Shown here: one piece after another, positions 53,275 to 62,717 of the stretch
Position numbering within the stretch: position 1 is the stretch's first letter
Layout: each line of letters begins with the position of its first letter
Source: Halosolutus gelatinilyticus
Lineage (GTDB): Archaea; Halobacteriota; Halobacteria; Halobacteriales; Natrialbaceae
NCBI RefSeq assembly: GCF_023028105.1
Contig: NZ_CP095491.1
Span: forward strand, 1,860,001 to 1,924,000
Length of the DNA: 64,000 bases
Direction: 5' to 3'
The notes under the pieces: model-generated
The model's input: the letters and a program-made list of their open reading frames with translations, nothing else
What the model was told of the DNA's origin: nothing
Database searches by the model: none
Translations under genes and position numbers: made by a program

Positions 53275-53288
53275 CCGTCAGGGCCCAT
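53275..53288. other. Second tRNA-Met-derived att-like site
   Basis: CCGTCAGGGCCCAT, 14 of 14 identical to tRNA-Met positions 25626-25639, including the C that differs in the 53384-53408 copy. May be the true current junction or a second attachment event. Confidence 0.65.
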
Positions 53289-53383
53289 GAAGCGAGCCGA
53301 GCAATTCGCGAGGCTCGCGGAATCGATCGCTGACGGTTCGAACCAGGCCAGTCGCGCGCAGCGAAGCGAGCACGTCTGGACGA

Positions 53384-53408
53384 GGTTCGAATCCGTCAGG
53401 GCCTATCC
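53384..53408. other. attR, 25-nt copy of the tRNA-Met 3' end
   Basis: Matches 25617-25641 at 24 of 25 positions. Orientation is the same as in tRNA-Met, as required for attL/attR of one insertion. It would restore T-loop to acceptor after excision. Confidence 0.8.
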
Positions 53409-53969
53409 AGTAACTACTCGAAATGTGGCCGAATCCGATTTGGCCCATTTCAGGCACTTCAACCACCAAAGCGGCCAGTTTTCCAATCCGGAAGGCCCTG
53501 GTTCTGAAGTGGATTCGAACCAGCCACTGGTTCCGGGTTGCCGCACTCTTGCGATATTCATAGCCGAAACGGGGTGGTCGACGTGACGATCGCGCCCTAG
53601 CCGGCAGTCGACGACTCTCCGACCTGCCGTCACTGCGGTGCGCACGTCACCGATCCCGATGGGCCTACGATGACAATCGCGACTGCGTCCCCGCTATATC
53701 CTGTGTCCCAAAGTCCGAAAGCACGCGACCTACCGAACACGCCTCGACGAACGTATCGAGATGCCGCATTCGGAGCGCAGTTGGCCTGTCCACACTCCCC
53801 ACCCCGTCAACGCTATGCAAAGCGTTCGATCGACTCGATATGGTGGTCCGGCGGGTACTTCTCAATCCGAACGTGTGGCATCGTCTAGCCTTCGATCTGG
53901 ACAGGTAGAAGGTCAACAAAGCCGGTGAAATGTCTATATACCCACGAGTTGGACCTAACTTTGGTCATT
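53409..53969. other. Decayed junction with IS5 transposase remnant
   Basis: 53705-53875 is similar to 35330-35500 (for example AAAGCGTTCGATCGACTCGA, GCGGGTACTTCTCAAT), so it is a shred of the same IS5 group. Near 53620 the frame CRHCGAHVTDPDGPT looks like part of a small zinc-finger protein. No intact gene until the hydrolase. Confidence 0.55.
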
Positions 53970-54773
53970 ATGGCTCGAATAGTCGTTGAAGAGGATGTGG
54001 AACTGTTCGTTCGGGACTGGGGGTCGGGTACTCCGTTTGTGTTTATTCACGGGTGGCCACTGAGCCACAGGATGTACGAATATCAATTCATCCAACTCCC
54101 GAGAGAGGGCATCCGGTGTATCGGTATCGATCTTCGTGGCTATGGACAATCGAGTAAACCGTGGGGCACATATGATATCGACGTTTTCGCAGACGATATT
54201 AAGTCGGTTCTCGATGAACTTGCTGTCGATGATGTTACGCTCGTGGGCTTTTCAATGGGCGGTGGGGTCGCCACTCGATATATGAGTCGACATAACGAAG
54301 AACACGTGGGGCAACTGGCCCTGCTTGGTGCTGCGAGTCCCGTTCTGGCCGAAAAACCTGACTTTCCGGAAGGCATCGATAAAGCTGCATTCACGGACCT
54401 TGCTACGGGATGCTACCGCGACCGAGCAACGGTAAGCAGTGAGTTCACCGATTCGATGTTTCATTCTGAACCGAGCCCTGAGCTGAAAGATTGGTTCCAG
54501 GGTATGAGCATGGAATCATCGCCGCAGGCGATGGCCGATTCGATCGAATCGGTCGGCGAGATGGATCTTCGTCCTGACCTCGAGGACATCTCTGTTCCCA
54601 CGCTCATCTGTCATGGCGTCCACGATCAGGCCTGTCCATTCGAGCTGACGGCGGAGAAACTCCACGAGGGAATTGCAAACACGGAGCTCGTTCGCTTTGA
54701 TGAGAGTAGCCATGCGCTCTTTTACGAGGAAAAAGAGAAACTCAACCAGGAGTTGATCGAATTCAGTAAATAA
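53970..54773 (+). CDS. Alpha/beta hydrolase, chloroperoxidase-like
   Basis: 267 aa from ATG 53970. FVFIHGWPLSHRMYEYQF (oxyanion HG), GIDLRGYGQSSKPWG, LVGFSMGGGVATRYM (nucleophile Ser in GFSMGG), PTLICHGVHDQACPFE (Asp) and DESSHALFYEEKEK (His) complete the triad. The GFSMGG/HGxxDQxCP pattern suits non-haem chloroperoxidase/esterase-like enzymes. Lower GC than the chromosome, so it may be horizontally acquired. TATA-like TCTATATACC lies about 35 bases before the start. Confidence 0.88.
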   Translation: MARIVVEEDVELFVRDWGSGTPFVFIHGWPLSHRMYEYQFIQLPREGIRCIGIDLRGYGQSSKPWGTYDIDVFADDIKSVLDELAVDDVTLVGFSMGGGVATRYMSRHNEEHVGQLALLGAASPVLAEKPDFPEGIDKAAFTDLATGCYRDRATVSSEFTDSMFHSEPSPELKDWFQGMSMESSPQAMADSIESVGEMDLRPDLEDISVPTLICHGVHDQACPFELTAEKLHEGIANTELVRFDESSHALFYEEKEKLNQELIEFSK

Positions 54774-55111
54774 CTCCAACTGAGGGGTGATCTCGTTGGA
54801 ATCTGCCTCATCGTATTGTAACATCGACGTAAGTCGTCGGCCGAACACCGTCTCCGCTCTTCCGGCGACATCTACAGCCGACCAGCGAAGAGTCGGCTTC
54901 AGATCCTGAGAACTCCACGAGAAGCGAGGGGGTGAACGATGAGCCGCATCGTCGATTCCGACATCGAATCTGTGCGCAGATCTTCGCCGATCAACGCGGG
55001 CAGCCAGAAATCGGCCCCGATTTCGCCGTGACTGTTGTTTTACTTGAAAACAAATTGAAAAACGGGAAAGTATATATCATAGACCATTGTCAGTATGGCC
55101 GCCGCCTACTG

Positions 55112-55228
55112 ATGAACGACGAAAACGCCGACTCTGAGCGGTCCGAAACGGACGCTTCGCTCTCGGAAGCCTCTCAAGACGAAGTCAACGAGGCGATCGA
55201 GCGAGTCGACCCGAAACAGGATGACTGA
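55112..55228 (+). CDS. 38-aa acidic protein
   Basis: MNDENADSERSETDASLSEA..., ending VDPKQDD. TATA-like GTATATATC sits about 40 bases upstream at 55069-55077, inside an AT-rich patch. A longer frame to 54932 exists but crosses that patch and is less likely. Function unknown. Confidence 0.45.
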   Translation: MNDENADSERSETDASLSEASQDEVNEAIERVDPKQDD

Positions 55229-55363
55229 CCGTCAGTACGATTTCCCTGCAGAACGAGTCGGAAAACCCGTTGGCTAGGTGTGGATGTCTGTCGAACGGAC
55301 ATCGGTAACGAAGCTGTTCGATCGTTCTACACGATCATGTGTGTTTTCCACAAAGAGGTTTGT

Positions 55364-55528
55364 ATGAACCGTCGAACGTGGCTGACCGTCTCTATCGGAC
55401 CGATCCAAACGCTTAGCGGCTGTGTGGATAGTTGGAGGGGGAGAACTTCGCCGTCAGAAGACCGCACTTGCACTGATCAGCGCTTGCTCTGTACGGGACA
55501 AATCTCTACCGGGTTTTTACGCTCGTAA
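55364..55528 (+). pseudogene. Lipoprotein N-terminal remnant
   Basis: MNRRTWLTVSIGPIQTLSGC is a TAT-type signal with lipobox LSGC, then the frame ends after 54 residues in TGFLRS. Probably the front of a longer secreted lipoprotein that was cut. Could also be a true short lipoprotein. Confidence 0.35.
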
Positions 55529-56639
55529 AGCCCGATCGCGGTGAACGCGACGAGTATTCCGGCTACTACTTCCGGCGTTTCGAAATTTCGTTCGAAGATC
55601 ATAGCGCCCGAATTCCGGCTAATTACTGTAGTAATTTTGGATATCGTAACGCTGCGATCGAAATAAATCGCCGATCAACTCGGTTCGACACTGACCGTAG
55701 GGGTGTCAGTTCTCGCTGGCTCGACCCGTCGAATTCGACGAGCGCGACGGTAGACGTGTTCGGAGTAGCTGCGTCCGGCAGTGCGCTTAGCTCCGCAGTC
55801 GTCGGTCGTCGAATTTGGAAGCGGCGTTCTAGAAAATATTTTAAAATTGGTATATTTGCCTTCTTGCCTCGTAGATAGAACGTTCGATGTGGAATCGATC
55901 TTTGTAGTTCTTGTATCGAAATCGGCGGCCGCGCCGATCGAGTGTCGGCTGTACCCACAGCGCCGACGTGACGGGATACCTGTCGTCCTCGACGTTGCGT
56001 TTCTCGCTGGAGCGCTCCCGGAACGAACTCCGTTTGTGCTCGCCTGGCGACGAATAGGGGCCGAAGAAGGGGGGTTGGCGGTTTCCGGATCGATCTCAGC
56101 GAACAGTTGAATGCGTTGAATCGTCGGGTGTCGGCGCGAACAATGTGAACTCGTGCCGCTCGATCGGAATCCCGCTGTTTGGACCCGCGTACGGACGATC
56201 GAGCGTGCGCGGTCGAACCCGGCTGCCTTCGAGATAGAACCGATAGCGGGGAGCGAGAAAACGAACGCGGAGCGCCGGATGCCGGTCTACAGAAGCTTGG
56301 ATGTCGCTTCGAATGCCGCGACGACCGACGACTTCCGATGCTGGATCCGTCGGACGATCGGAGTCCGGCAGAATTCCGCGAACGCCGCTGCCTCGCACCG
56401 TTGCGCTCCGATTCGAACAGTGTCGATCAAGCCAGTTTGGCGTCGTTATATTGGTATTTCGAGTAGTATTTGAAAACGATAATTATGTGGCTGAGTTCGA
56501 ATACTACGTCCATCACTCTCCGACGATCCGCTTCTCGCCCGACGAGCGCTGCGGTGCATCGACGACACGAGGATCATGAAACGGGCGCTACGAGATACTG
56601 CTGGCCGACCTCAAACGATCGTTCGGTTTGACTGTGAGT

Positions 56640-56670
56640 GAATGTTGTTCTATTATCAAGAACAACATTC
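56640..56670. promoter_or_regulatory. Perfect 12-bp-arm palindrome with GTTCT-N7-AGAAC core
   Basis: Arms GAATGTTGTTCT and AGAACAACATTC around the spacer ATTATCA. Same core and spacer length as the site at 56920-56936. Suggests an operator of a dimeric regulator, perhaps of the sugar-acid locus. Confidence 0.5.
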
Positions 56671-56919
56671 TGTACACCTGGGCCCTCGGGCGGTACGAAC
56701 GGCGAGTCGTTCCAAGGACGATTCGACGTCGCTCTTCGGACCCGAGACGGCTCCGTAACGGCTTCTGCGATCGCTGTGGGCGAATCTCCTCGCGTAATCG
56801 ATCCGCGTTCCCCGGAGATTTTGACGACCATACTGTTGTAAAATTTGGGTCGTTCGAAGCCGATGACTGCTGTAATTCGGCTGCTCTGTGCCCGATATCG
56901 CGCGTTCTGCTGTTGGAAT

Positions 56920-56936
56920 GTTCTGTATTATAGAAC
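56920..56936. promoter_or_regulatory. Second GTTCT-N7-AGAAC palindrome
   Basis: GTTCTGTATTATAGAAC, 245 bases upstream of the first dehydratase start. Matches the core of the palindrome at 56647-56663. Confidence 0.5.
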
Positions 56937-57180
56937 GCTATCCAGTTATAGTCAACGAATCCGCCGTCGGCAACTCGTTCTCGACGACGGCACCCAGAAC
57001 GACGCTCGGCGGCCTCGAGCATGCCGAGCAGGCCGTCGATTGCGATCGAGCGTTCGAGAGAGCTCTCACCGGTGAACCTGCGTCTCCGTTTTCGACACGT
57101 CCCGCTTCGGGATCGAGTCGACGCGGTGATCGTGTACGCCGCCAGACGGAAGTTTTAGTATCGGGTATCGTAATTCTCGA

Positions 57181-58416
57181 ATGTCAATGGACTACAGACA
57201 GCTGTCGGACCCGAACGCAGAGTACACGATGCGCAACCTCTCCGCGGAGACGATGGGACTTTCCAACTCCCGCGGGCCGCGCGACGTCGAGATCACCGAC
57301 GTCCAGACGACGATCGTCGACGGAAACTATCCGTGGACGCTGGTCCGCGTCTACACTGACGCCGGTATCGTCGGGAACGGCGAATCCTACTGGGGCGCCG
57401 GCGAGCAGGAGATCATCGAGCGGATGGCGCCGTTCATCGAGGGGGAGAACCCGCTGGATATCGACCGGATCTACGAACACCTCGTCCAGAAGCTCTCGGG
57501 CGAGGGGTCGATCTCCGGGAAGGCGATCTCCGCGATCTCCGGAATCGAACTCGCCCTGCACGACGTCGCCGGCAAGATCCTCGAAGTCCCGGCGTACCAG
57601 CTTCTGGGCGGCAAGTACCGCGACGAGATGCGGATCTACTGCGACTGCCACACCGAAGACGAGGCCGACCCCGACGCCTGCGCGGACGAAGCCGAGCGCG
57701 TCGTAGAAGAGCTGGGATACGACGCCCTCAAGTTCGACCTCGACGTTCCCTCGGGCCACGAGAAGGACCGCGCGAACCGCCACCTGCGGAACCCGGAGAT
57801 CGAACACAAAGCCGAAATCGTCGAGAAGGTCACCGAGCGCATCGGCGATCGCGCCGACGTCGCCTTCGACTGTCACTGGTCGTTCAGCGCCGGGAGCGCA
57901 CACCGCCTCGCGAAGCGCCTCGAGGAGTACGACGTCTGGTGGCTCGAGGACCCGATCCCGCCGGAGAACCACGACGTCCAGGCGGAGGTCACGAGGCGGA
58001 CGACGACGCCGATCACCGTCGGCGAGAACGTCTACCGCGACCACGGCAACCGGCGGCTGCTCGAGGAGCAGGCGGTCGACATCGTCGCGCCGGACGTACC
58101 CCGCGTCGGCGGGATGCGCCAGACCCGGAAGATCGCCGACCTCGCGGACCTCTACTACGTGCCCGTGGCGATGCACAACGTCTCCTCGCCGATCGGGACG
58201 ATGGCCAGCATCCACGTCGGCGCGGCGATTCCGAACTCGCTGGCCGTCGAGTACCACTCCTACGAACTGGGTTGGTGGTCGGATCTCGTCGAGGAGGATA
58301 TCATCGAGGACGGCTACGCCGAGGTGCCGGAGAAGCCGGGACTCGGACTCACGCTCGATCTCGACGCCGTCGAGGAGCACTTGGTCGAAGGCGAGACGTT
58401 GTTCGATGAAGTGTAA
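57181..58416 (+). CDS. Enolase-superfamily sugar-acid dehydratase 1
   Basis: 411 aa, mandelate racemase/muconate lactonising family. N-terminal capping domain (VEITDVQTTIVDGNYPWTLV), then barrel with metal ligands in FDCHWSF (Asp), WLEDPIPPEN (Glu) and VGENVYR (Glu), acid/base candidates KFDLDVPSG (Lys) and AMHNVSSPIG (His). Haloarchaeal homologues of this length dehydrate gluconate, galactonate or xylonate/arabinonate to 2-keto-3-deoxy acids. First gene of the locus; which acid is used cannot be read. Confidence 0.88.
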   Translation: MSMDYRQLSDPNAEYTMRNLSAETMGLSNSRGPRDVEITDVQTTIVDGNYPWTLVRVYTDAGIVGNGESYWGAGEQEIIERMAPFIEGENPLDIDRIYEHLVQKLSGEGSISGKAISAISGIELALHDVAGKILEVPAYQLLGGKYRDEMRIYCDCHTEDEADPDACADEAERVVEELGYDALKFDLDVPSGHEKDRANRHLRNPEIEHKAEIVEKVTERIGDRADVAFDCHWSFSAGSAHRLAKRLEEYDVWWLEDPIPPENHDVQAEVTRRTTTPITVGENVYRDHGNRRLLEEQAVDIVAPDVPRVGGMRQTRKIADLADLYYVPVAMHNVSSPIGTMASIHVGAAIPNSLAVEYHSYELGWWSDLVEEDIIEDGYAEVPEKPGLGLTLDLDAVEEHLVEGETLFDEV

Positions 58417-58883
58417 CGTCACCGCGCTCGCAAGTCGGTGATCTGCGGTGTTTGACGGGGCGTGAGCCGACGTCAAACTCGCGGAGCGACGCACCTCGTG
58501 GTTCGGGAGGCGCGACCTGGTAGGCGCTCCATCGGTGAACGGATCGCAGCGGGATCACCGGCCAGCGACGACCGTTCCAGTCATGTGATCGGACGAATGC
58601 GATGACGTTCGTCCCGGCGGCAGCGAGGCGTCGATACCCCGTTTCGACGGCCGACTCGAGGAATCGATCGCGACTATCATTTCGGATACTCGCTCGGCTC
58701 GGATTTCAGCCGAACCCTTGTTCTGGTCTCAGTGGCGACAGCGGCCCGGTCTTCGGCGACCGGCCGGCGGACGTTGCGATCGGCGAGCGGACTGCAGACG
58801 ACCACCGCGTCACGGTCGAGACGACGGTCGTTGAGTCGAGGAGTACCGCGGTGAACGTCGAACGGCGGAAAAACGAGTTGTCC
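58417..58883. other. Intergenic region, no gene seen
   Basis: 467 bases between the first dehydratase and the convergent permease gene. Open frames here are antisense read-through of the permease. No hairpin terminator of note was recognised. Confidence 0.5.
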
Positions 58884-60281
58884 TCAGGCGAACGGCAGGA
58901 TCGTCGAAAAGATGAGCGTACTGATCAGACCCGTGATCCCGATGAGGGTCGTCGCGACGGTCCACGTCTTGAGCGTCTCGACCTGCGTGAGGCCGCCGAT
59001 CTCCTTAACGATCCAGAAGCCGCTGTCGTTGTACCACGAGCAGAACGACGCGCCCGCGCCGATCGCCATCACGAGGTACGCCACGTTGACGTCGAGCCCG
59101 CTCGCAAGCGGAGCCATGATCCCCGCGGTGGTGACGATCGCGACCGTCGCCGATCCCTGGACGACGCGGACGCCGGCGGCGATCACCCACGCCGTCACGA
59201 GCAGTCCGAGGCCGATCCCTTCGAGCCCGCTCGCGATGTACTCGCCGGCCCCGGCCGCCTGGAGCATCGCGCCGAACGCGCCGCCGGCGGCGGTGATCGC
59301 CGCGATGTTCCCGCCGCTTTTGAGCGCGTCCGTGAGTTCGTCGGAGAACACGTCGCTGTCGAGATCGCTCATGCGGTAGTACGTAAGCGCCGCCGACAGC
59401 GCGGCTACCGTGAGCGCGAGGTTCGGGTCGCCGAGGAAGCCGGTGATGTTTCTGATCGCCGCGTCCTCCCCGAGGAGCGTCTGCGCGGTTGTATCTGCGG
59501 TCACGAGGAGGATCGCGAGCAGAATCGGGAGCAACGACTCGACGAGACCGGGAAGCTGGCTCGTGGGGATCTGGTTTTGCGCCTCGAGTTCCTCGACCGT
59601 CGTGCCCATCGAATCGCGGAGCGGAATCTCGAGCCGGCGGTTGATCCAGTACCCGTACCCCAGCCCCGACACGAGCGCGGTCGGAACGCCGACGAGCAGG
59701 CCGATCAGGATCGTACTCCCGAGGTTGGCGTCGAACTCTTCGACGGCGAGCAGCGGGCCGGGCGTCGGCGGCACGAACCCGTGCGTGACGACGCCGGCGG
59801 CACCGACGGCGACGATGTAGAGGGTGTAGTTCTTCCCGATTCGCGACCGCGCGGACCGCGCGAGCGGCGCGAGCAGGTAGAAGACGTTGTCGAAGAACAC
59901 GGGGATCGACATCAGGAAACTGCTGCTGAACAGCGACAGCTCCGTGTTCTCGGCGCCGAAGACGCTCGTGAACGCGCGTACGATTCGGTTCGCAGCGCCG
60001 CTTTCGACCATCGCCTTGCCGATGATCGCGGCCATGAGAATGGGAATCCCGATCCCGGCCATATCCTCACCGAAGGCCGACGCGAACTCCCCGGGGACGT
60101 CGGCTAAGGCGACTTGCGGCGCGACGATTCCGACGGTAAACCCCGCGATGACGAGCGAGATGAACGCTGGCAAATCGAGGACGACCAGTAACAACACGAT
60201 CGCTAGGATACCCGCGACGAGCGAGATGAGGGGTGCTTGCCCCCCTACCTGTAGTACGGTATTAGTAACCATCACACTCAT
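58884..60281 (-). CDS. GntP-family gluconate/sugar-acid permease
   Basis: 465 aa, about 12 TM helices. Conserved GntP features: GIGIPILMAAIIGKAMVESG, PVFFDNVFYLLAPLA, HGFVPPTPGPLLA (the PPTPGP motif) and SWYNDSGFWIV near residue 425. H+/substrate symporter importing gluconate-like acids into the cell. ATG 60281; ATG 60272 is also possible. A perfect odd palindrome at 60286-60300 overlaps its leader and probably controls it. Confidence 0.93.
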   Translation of the reverse strand: MSVMVTNTVLQVGGQAPLISLVAGILAIVLLLVVLDLPAFISLVIAGFTVGIVAPQVALADVPGEFASAFGEDMAGIGIPILMAAIIGKAMVESGAANRIVRAFTSVFGAENTELSLFSSSFLMSIPVFFDNVFYLLAPLARSARSRIGKNYTLYIVAVGAAGVVTHGFVPPTPGPLLAVEEFDANLGSTILIGLLVGVPTALVSGLGYGYWINRRLEIPLRDSMGTTVEELEAQNQIPTSQLPGLVESLLPILLAILLVTADTTAQTLLGEDAAIRNITGFLGDPNLALTVAALSAALTYYRMSDLDSDVFSDELTDALKSGGNIAAITAAGGAFGAMLQAAGAGEYIASGLEGIGLGLLVTAWVIAAGVRVVQGSATVAIVTTAGIMAPLASGLDVNVAYLVMAIGAGASFCSWYNDSGFWIVKEIGGLTQVETLKTWTVATTLIGITGLISTLIFSTILPFA

Positions 60282-60285
60282 ACCT

Positions 60286-60300
60286 ATATGATCATCATAT
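60286..60300. promoter_or_regulatory. Palindrome at the GntP gene start
   Basis: ATATGAT-C-ATCATAT, perfect 7-base arms, five bases upstream of the permease ATG. Candidate operator. Confidence 0.5.
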
Positions 60301-60500
60301 TTTACGGTTTTTAATCGTTGCAGACGAGTTCAGCGAAAGAACAATATAAACGAGGAAAGGTTCGAATGCGACCGCCTACGACGTCCATCGAACAGGCGCC
60401 GTCTAACGGCGTCGAGCGGCGATCGCGCGGTCGTTCGGACGGAAAAATCCGGTCGGGTCGCTCCGCGGGGACGACACATCCCCTGCGATGTCGGCGTTGA

Positions 60501-61364
60501 TCAGACTTCCATGACCGGGTTCGAGAGTTCGCCGATCTCGTCGATCACGATGCGGACCTCGTCGTCCGGCTGGAGCGTGAACCCGTCGTCCGGAACGAGC
60601 GAGGTTCCGGTGAGCAAGACGCCAAGTTCGGGAACGGCGTTGTGGTCCAGCCAGTACTCGACCAGTTCGTCGCAGGTGCGGGCCATGTTGCCGGTCGAGG
60701 TCTCGCCGTGGTAGAGGACGTCGCCGTCGCGGCTGATCTCCATCGACATCGTCAGTTCGTGCGGGTCGCCGACGGAGTCGACCGACGCGATCGCGGGGCC
60801 GATCGAACAGCACCGTTCGTACATCTTCGCCTGGGGGAGGTACAACGGGTTTTCGCCCTCGATCTCGCGGCTGCTCACGTCGTTTCCGATGGTGTAGCCG
60901 ACGACCTCGCCGTCGTAGAGGACGATCCCCAGTTCCGGCTCGGGGACGTCCCACGTCGAGTCGGCGCGGATTCCGATCGCCTCGCCCGGGCCGACGGTTC
61001 GGCTGGGCGTCGCTTTGAAGAAGATCTCCGGGCGCTCGGCCTCGTAGGCCTGAAGGTACATCTCGGGCATGCCGCTTTCGGCCTCGCGGGCCTCCTCGCT
61101 GATCTCGTAGGTGACGCCCGCGGCCCACACTTCGTCCGGCCTCAGGGGACGGCGCACCGCCGCCGGGTCGACGTCAACGGCCGGCGCGGTGGCGGTTAGT
61201 TCGGACGCGAGCCGGTCGACGCTCTCGTCGGCGATGTCCGCGGCGGCCGCGAGATCGACGAAACTGTCGAGTCGCGGCTTGACGGCCGTGATATCGTACG
61301 CTGTCTCATTCTCGACGGCGAGCAGTCGATACTCACCGCCTCTGGAAAGGCGATAGTAGCGCAT
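60501..61364 (-). CDS. Fumarylacetoacetate-hydrolase-family enzyme, likely 2-keto-3-deoxy acid dehydratase
   Basis: 287 aa from ATG 61364. WAAGVTYEISEEAREAESG, EIFFKATPSRTVGPGEAIGI, PEPELGIVL (metal ligands E.E) and GYTIGNDVSSREIEGENPLY (Asp ligand) are FAH-fold signatures. In haloarchaea and Sulfolobus, homologues (XacE/KdaD type) turn 2-keto-3-deoxypentonate into alpha-ketoglutarate semialdehyde. With the adjacent aldehyde dehydrogenase and dehydratases this role fits best. Near-leaderless: TATA-like CCTTTATCA lies 24 bases before the start. Confidence 0.88.
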   Translation of the reverse strand: MRYYRLSRGGEYRLLAVENETAYDITAVKPRLDSFVDLAAAADIADESVDRLASELTATAPAVDVDPAAVRRPLRPDEVWAAGVTYEISEEAREAESGMPEMYLQAYEAERPEIFFKATPSRTVGPGEAIGIRADSTWDVPEPELGIVLYDGEVVGYTIGNDVSSREIEGENPLYLPQAKMYERCCSIGPAIASVDSVGDPHELTMSMEISRDGDVLYHGETSTGNMARTCDELVEYWLDHNAVPELGVLLTGTSLVPDDGFTLQPDDEVRIVIDEIGELSNPVMEV

Positions 61365-61387
61365 GAGAGGAGTGAATGCACCGGCCG

Positions 61388-61518
61388 TGATAAAGGTCAC
61401 CATTGCGGACAATCGCGGGTGAGGGCACGACCGGATGCCCGACACGGCGAGCCGGGTCCCCGCGCGGGAGACGCGATCGAGACAGGAGACTGAACGGTCA
61501 CGGGACACAGATTTATTA
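61388..61518. promoter_or_regulatory. Divergent promoters of FAH and dehydratase 2
   Basis: Minus-strand TATA CCTTTATCA at 61388-61396 for the FAH gene and plus-strand TATA ATTTATTA at 61511-61518 for dehydratase 2, each 24-30 bases from its ATG, consistent with leaderless or near-leaderless mRNAs. Confidence 0.6.
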
Positions 61519-61541
61519 GCCGGTCCGGGAAAAACGGTGGC

Positions 61542-62717
61542 ATGGCACCGACGATTACGCGGATCGAGAGTCGCGAATTCGAGTATCCGCTGGCGGACAT
61601 CGGCACGGACGAACACGGGTTCAATCTCGTCTACGAGCCCGGCGAGACGACCTACCGGAAACTGTTCGGGATCCGAATCCACACGGACGAGGGAATCACC
61701 GGCGAGTACGTCGGCGGGAACTCCCCGGCCGCGGCTCAATACAACATCATCGCGAAGTACCTGATCGGGAAGAATCCGCTGAAACGCGAGAAACACTGGT
61801 CGGAGATCAAGCGCGCCCTCCGCAAGTACGATCGGATGGGGATCGGCCCGATCGACATCGCGCTGTGGGACTTTGCGGGCAAGTACTACGACGCGCCGAT
61901 CCACGAGCTGCTGGGTACCTACCGCGAGCGCATTCCCGCCTACGCCTCCACCTACCACGGGGACGACGCCGGCGGCCTCGACTCGCCGGAGGCGTTCGCC
62001 GACTTCGCCGAGGACTGTCGCGATCGCGGGTTCGGCGGGTTCAAGATCCACGGCTGGGGCGGCGGCGACGAGGCCCGCGACCTGACGCGAGAGATCGAGG
62101 CCGTCCACGCCGTCGGCGAGCGGGTCGGCGACGAGATGGACCTGATGCACGATCCGGCCTGTGAACTCGAGACGTTCGCCGACGCCCTCGAACTCGGTCG
62201 CGCGCTGGATGCGGAAGGGTTCTTCTGGTACGAGGACCCGTTCCGCGACGGCGGGATTTCCCAGCACGCCCACCGGAAGCTCGCCCGGAAACTCGACACG
62301 CCGATCCTCCAGACGGAACACGTGCGCGGACTCGAGAGTAAATCGGACTTCGCCGCCAACGACGCCACGGACTTCCTGCGCGCCGACCCCGAGTACGACG
62401 CCGGCATCACGGGAGCGATCAAGGTGGCGCGGATGGCCGAGGCCTTCGGCCTCGACGTGGAGTTCCACGCGCCCGGTCCCGCACAGCGCCACTGCATCGC
62501 GGCGTGTCGAAACTCCAACTACTACGAGCTGGCGCTCGTCCATCCGAAGTGTCAGAACACCCAACCGCCCGTCTACCGGGGCGACTACTCCGACATGATG
62601 AGTGCCGTCGACGAGGACGGAACTGTCTCGGTCCCCGACGGCCCCGGCCTGGGTGTCGAGTACGACTGGGACTACATCGAGGAGAACACGACCGGAAGCG
62701 TCCACGTCTACGAGTAA
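61542..62717 (+). CDS. Enolase-superfamily sugar-acid dehydratase 2
   Basis: 391 aa, mandelate racemase/muconate lactonising family but only distantly similar to dehydratase 1. Metal ligands in LMHDPACEL (Asp), WYEDPF (Glu) and QTEHVRG (Glu); FKIHGWGGG supplies the lysine-side motif and VEFHAPGPAQRHC the His side. IGPIDIALWDFAGKYY is the family barrel start. Possibly acts on a different sugar acid from dehydratase 1 or as a racemase. Confidence 0.86.
   Translation: MAPTITRIESREFEYPLADIGTDEHGFNLVYEPGETTYRKLFGIRIHTDEGITGEYVGGNSPAAAQYNIIAKYLIGKNPLKREKHWSEIKRALRKYDRMGIGPIDIALWDFAGKYYDAPIHELLGTYRERIPAYASTYHGDDAGGLDSPEAFADFAEDCRDRGFGGFKIHGWGGGDEARDLTREIEAVHAVGERVGDEMDLMHDPACELETFADALELGRALDAEGFFWYEDPFRDGGISQHAHRKLARKLDTPILQTEHVRGLESKSDFAANDATDFLRADPEYDAGITGAIKVARMAEAFGLDVEFHAPGPAQRHCIAACRNSNYYELALVHPKCQNTQPPVYRGDYSDMMSAVDEDGTVSVPDGPGLGVEYDWDYIEENTTGSVHVYE

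Larger units (their letters stand above)
25642..53383. mobile_element. Integrated accessory island (about 27.7 kb) at tRNA-Met
   Basis: Bounded by the tRNA-Met 3' end and its copy, with a tyrosine integrase near the right end. Internal content differs from the flanks: lower GC, IS5 transposase relics, a MITE, truncated genes, duplicated promoter modules and envelope/lipid genes. A second RHH-integrase pair at 48.7-50.0 kb suggests nested or sequential insertions. It contains no visible capsid, portal or terminase genes, so it is better called an integrative island than a provirus. Confidence 0.75.
55529..57180. other. Relic DNA without a recognisable gene
   Basis: 1.65 kb with alternating GC-rich and AT-rich patches (for example AAAATATTTTAAAATTGGTA near 55837). 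Many stop codons in all frames; no protein family recognised. Contains two GTTCT-N7-AGAAC palindromes. Looks like an old degraded region between the island and the sugar-acid locus. Confidence 0.55.

Noticed and set aside
25564-53408. Possible provirus
   Set aside because: No capsid, portal, terminase or tail-type proteins were recognised.
55781-57075. Several 60-145-codon frames in relic DNA
   Set aside because: No motif, low-complexity and interrupted; treated as noncoding.
58602-60107. 501-codon plus frame over the GntP gene
   Set aside because: Arg/Asp/Glu-rich read-through; the permease on the other strand is unambiguous.
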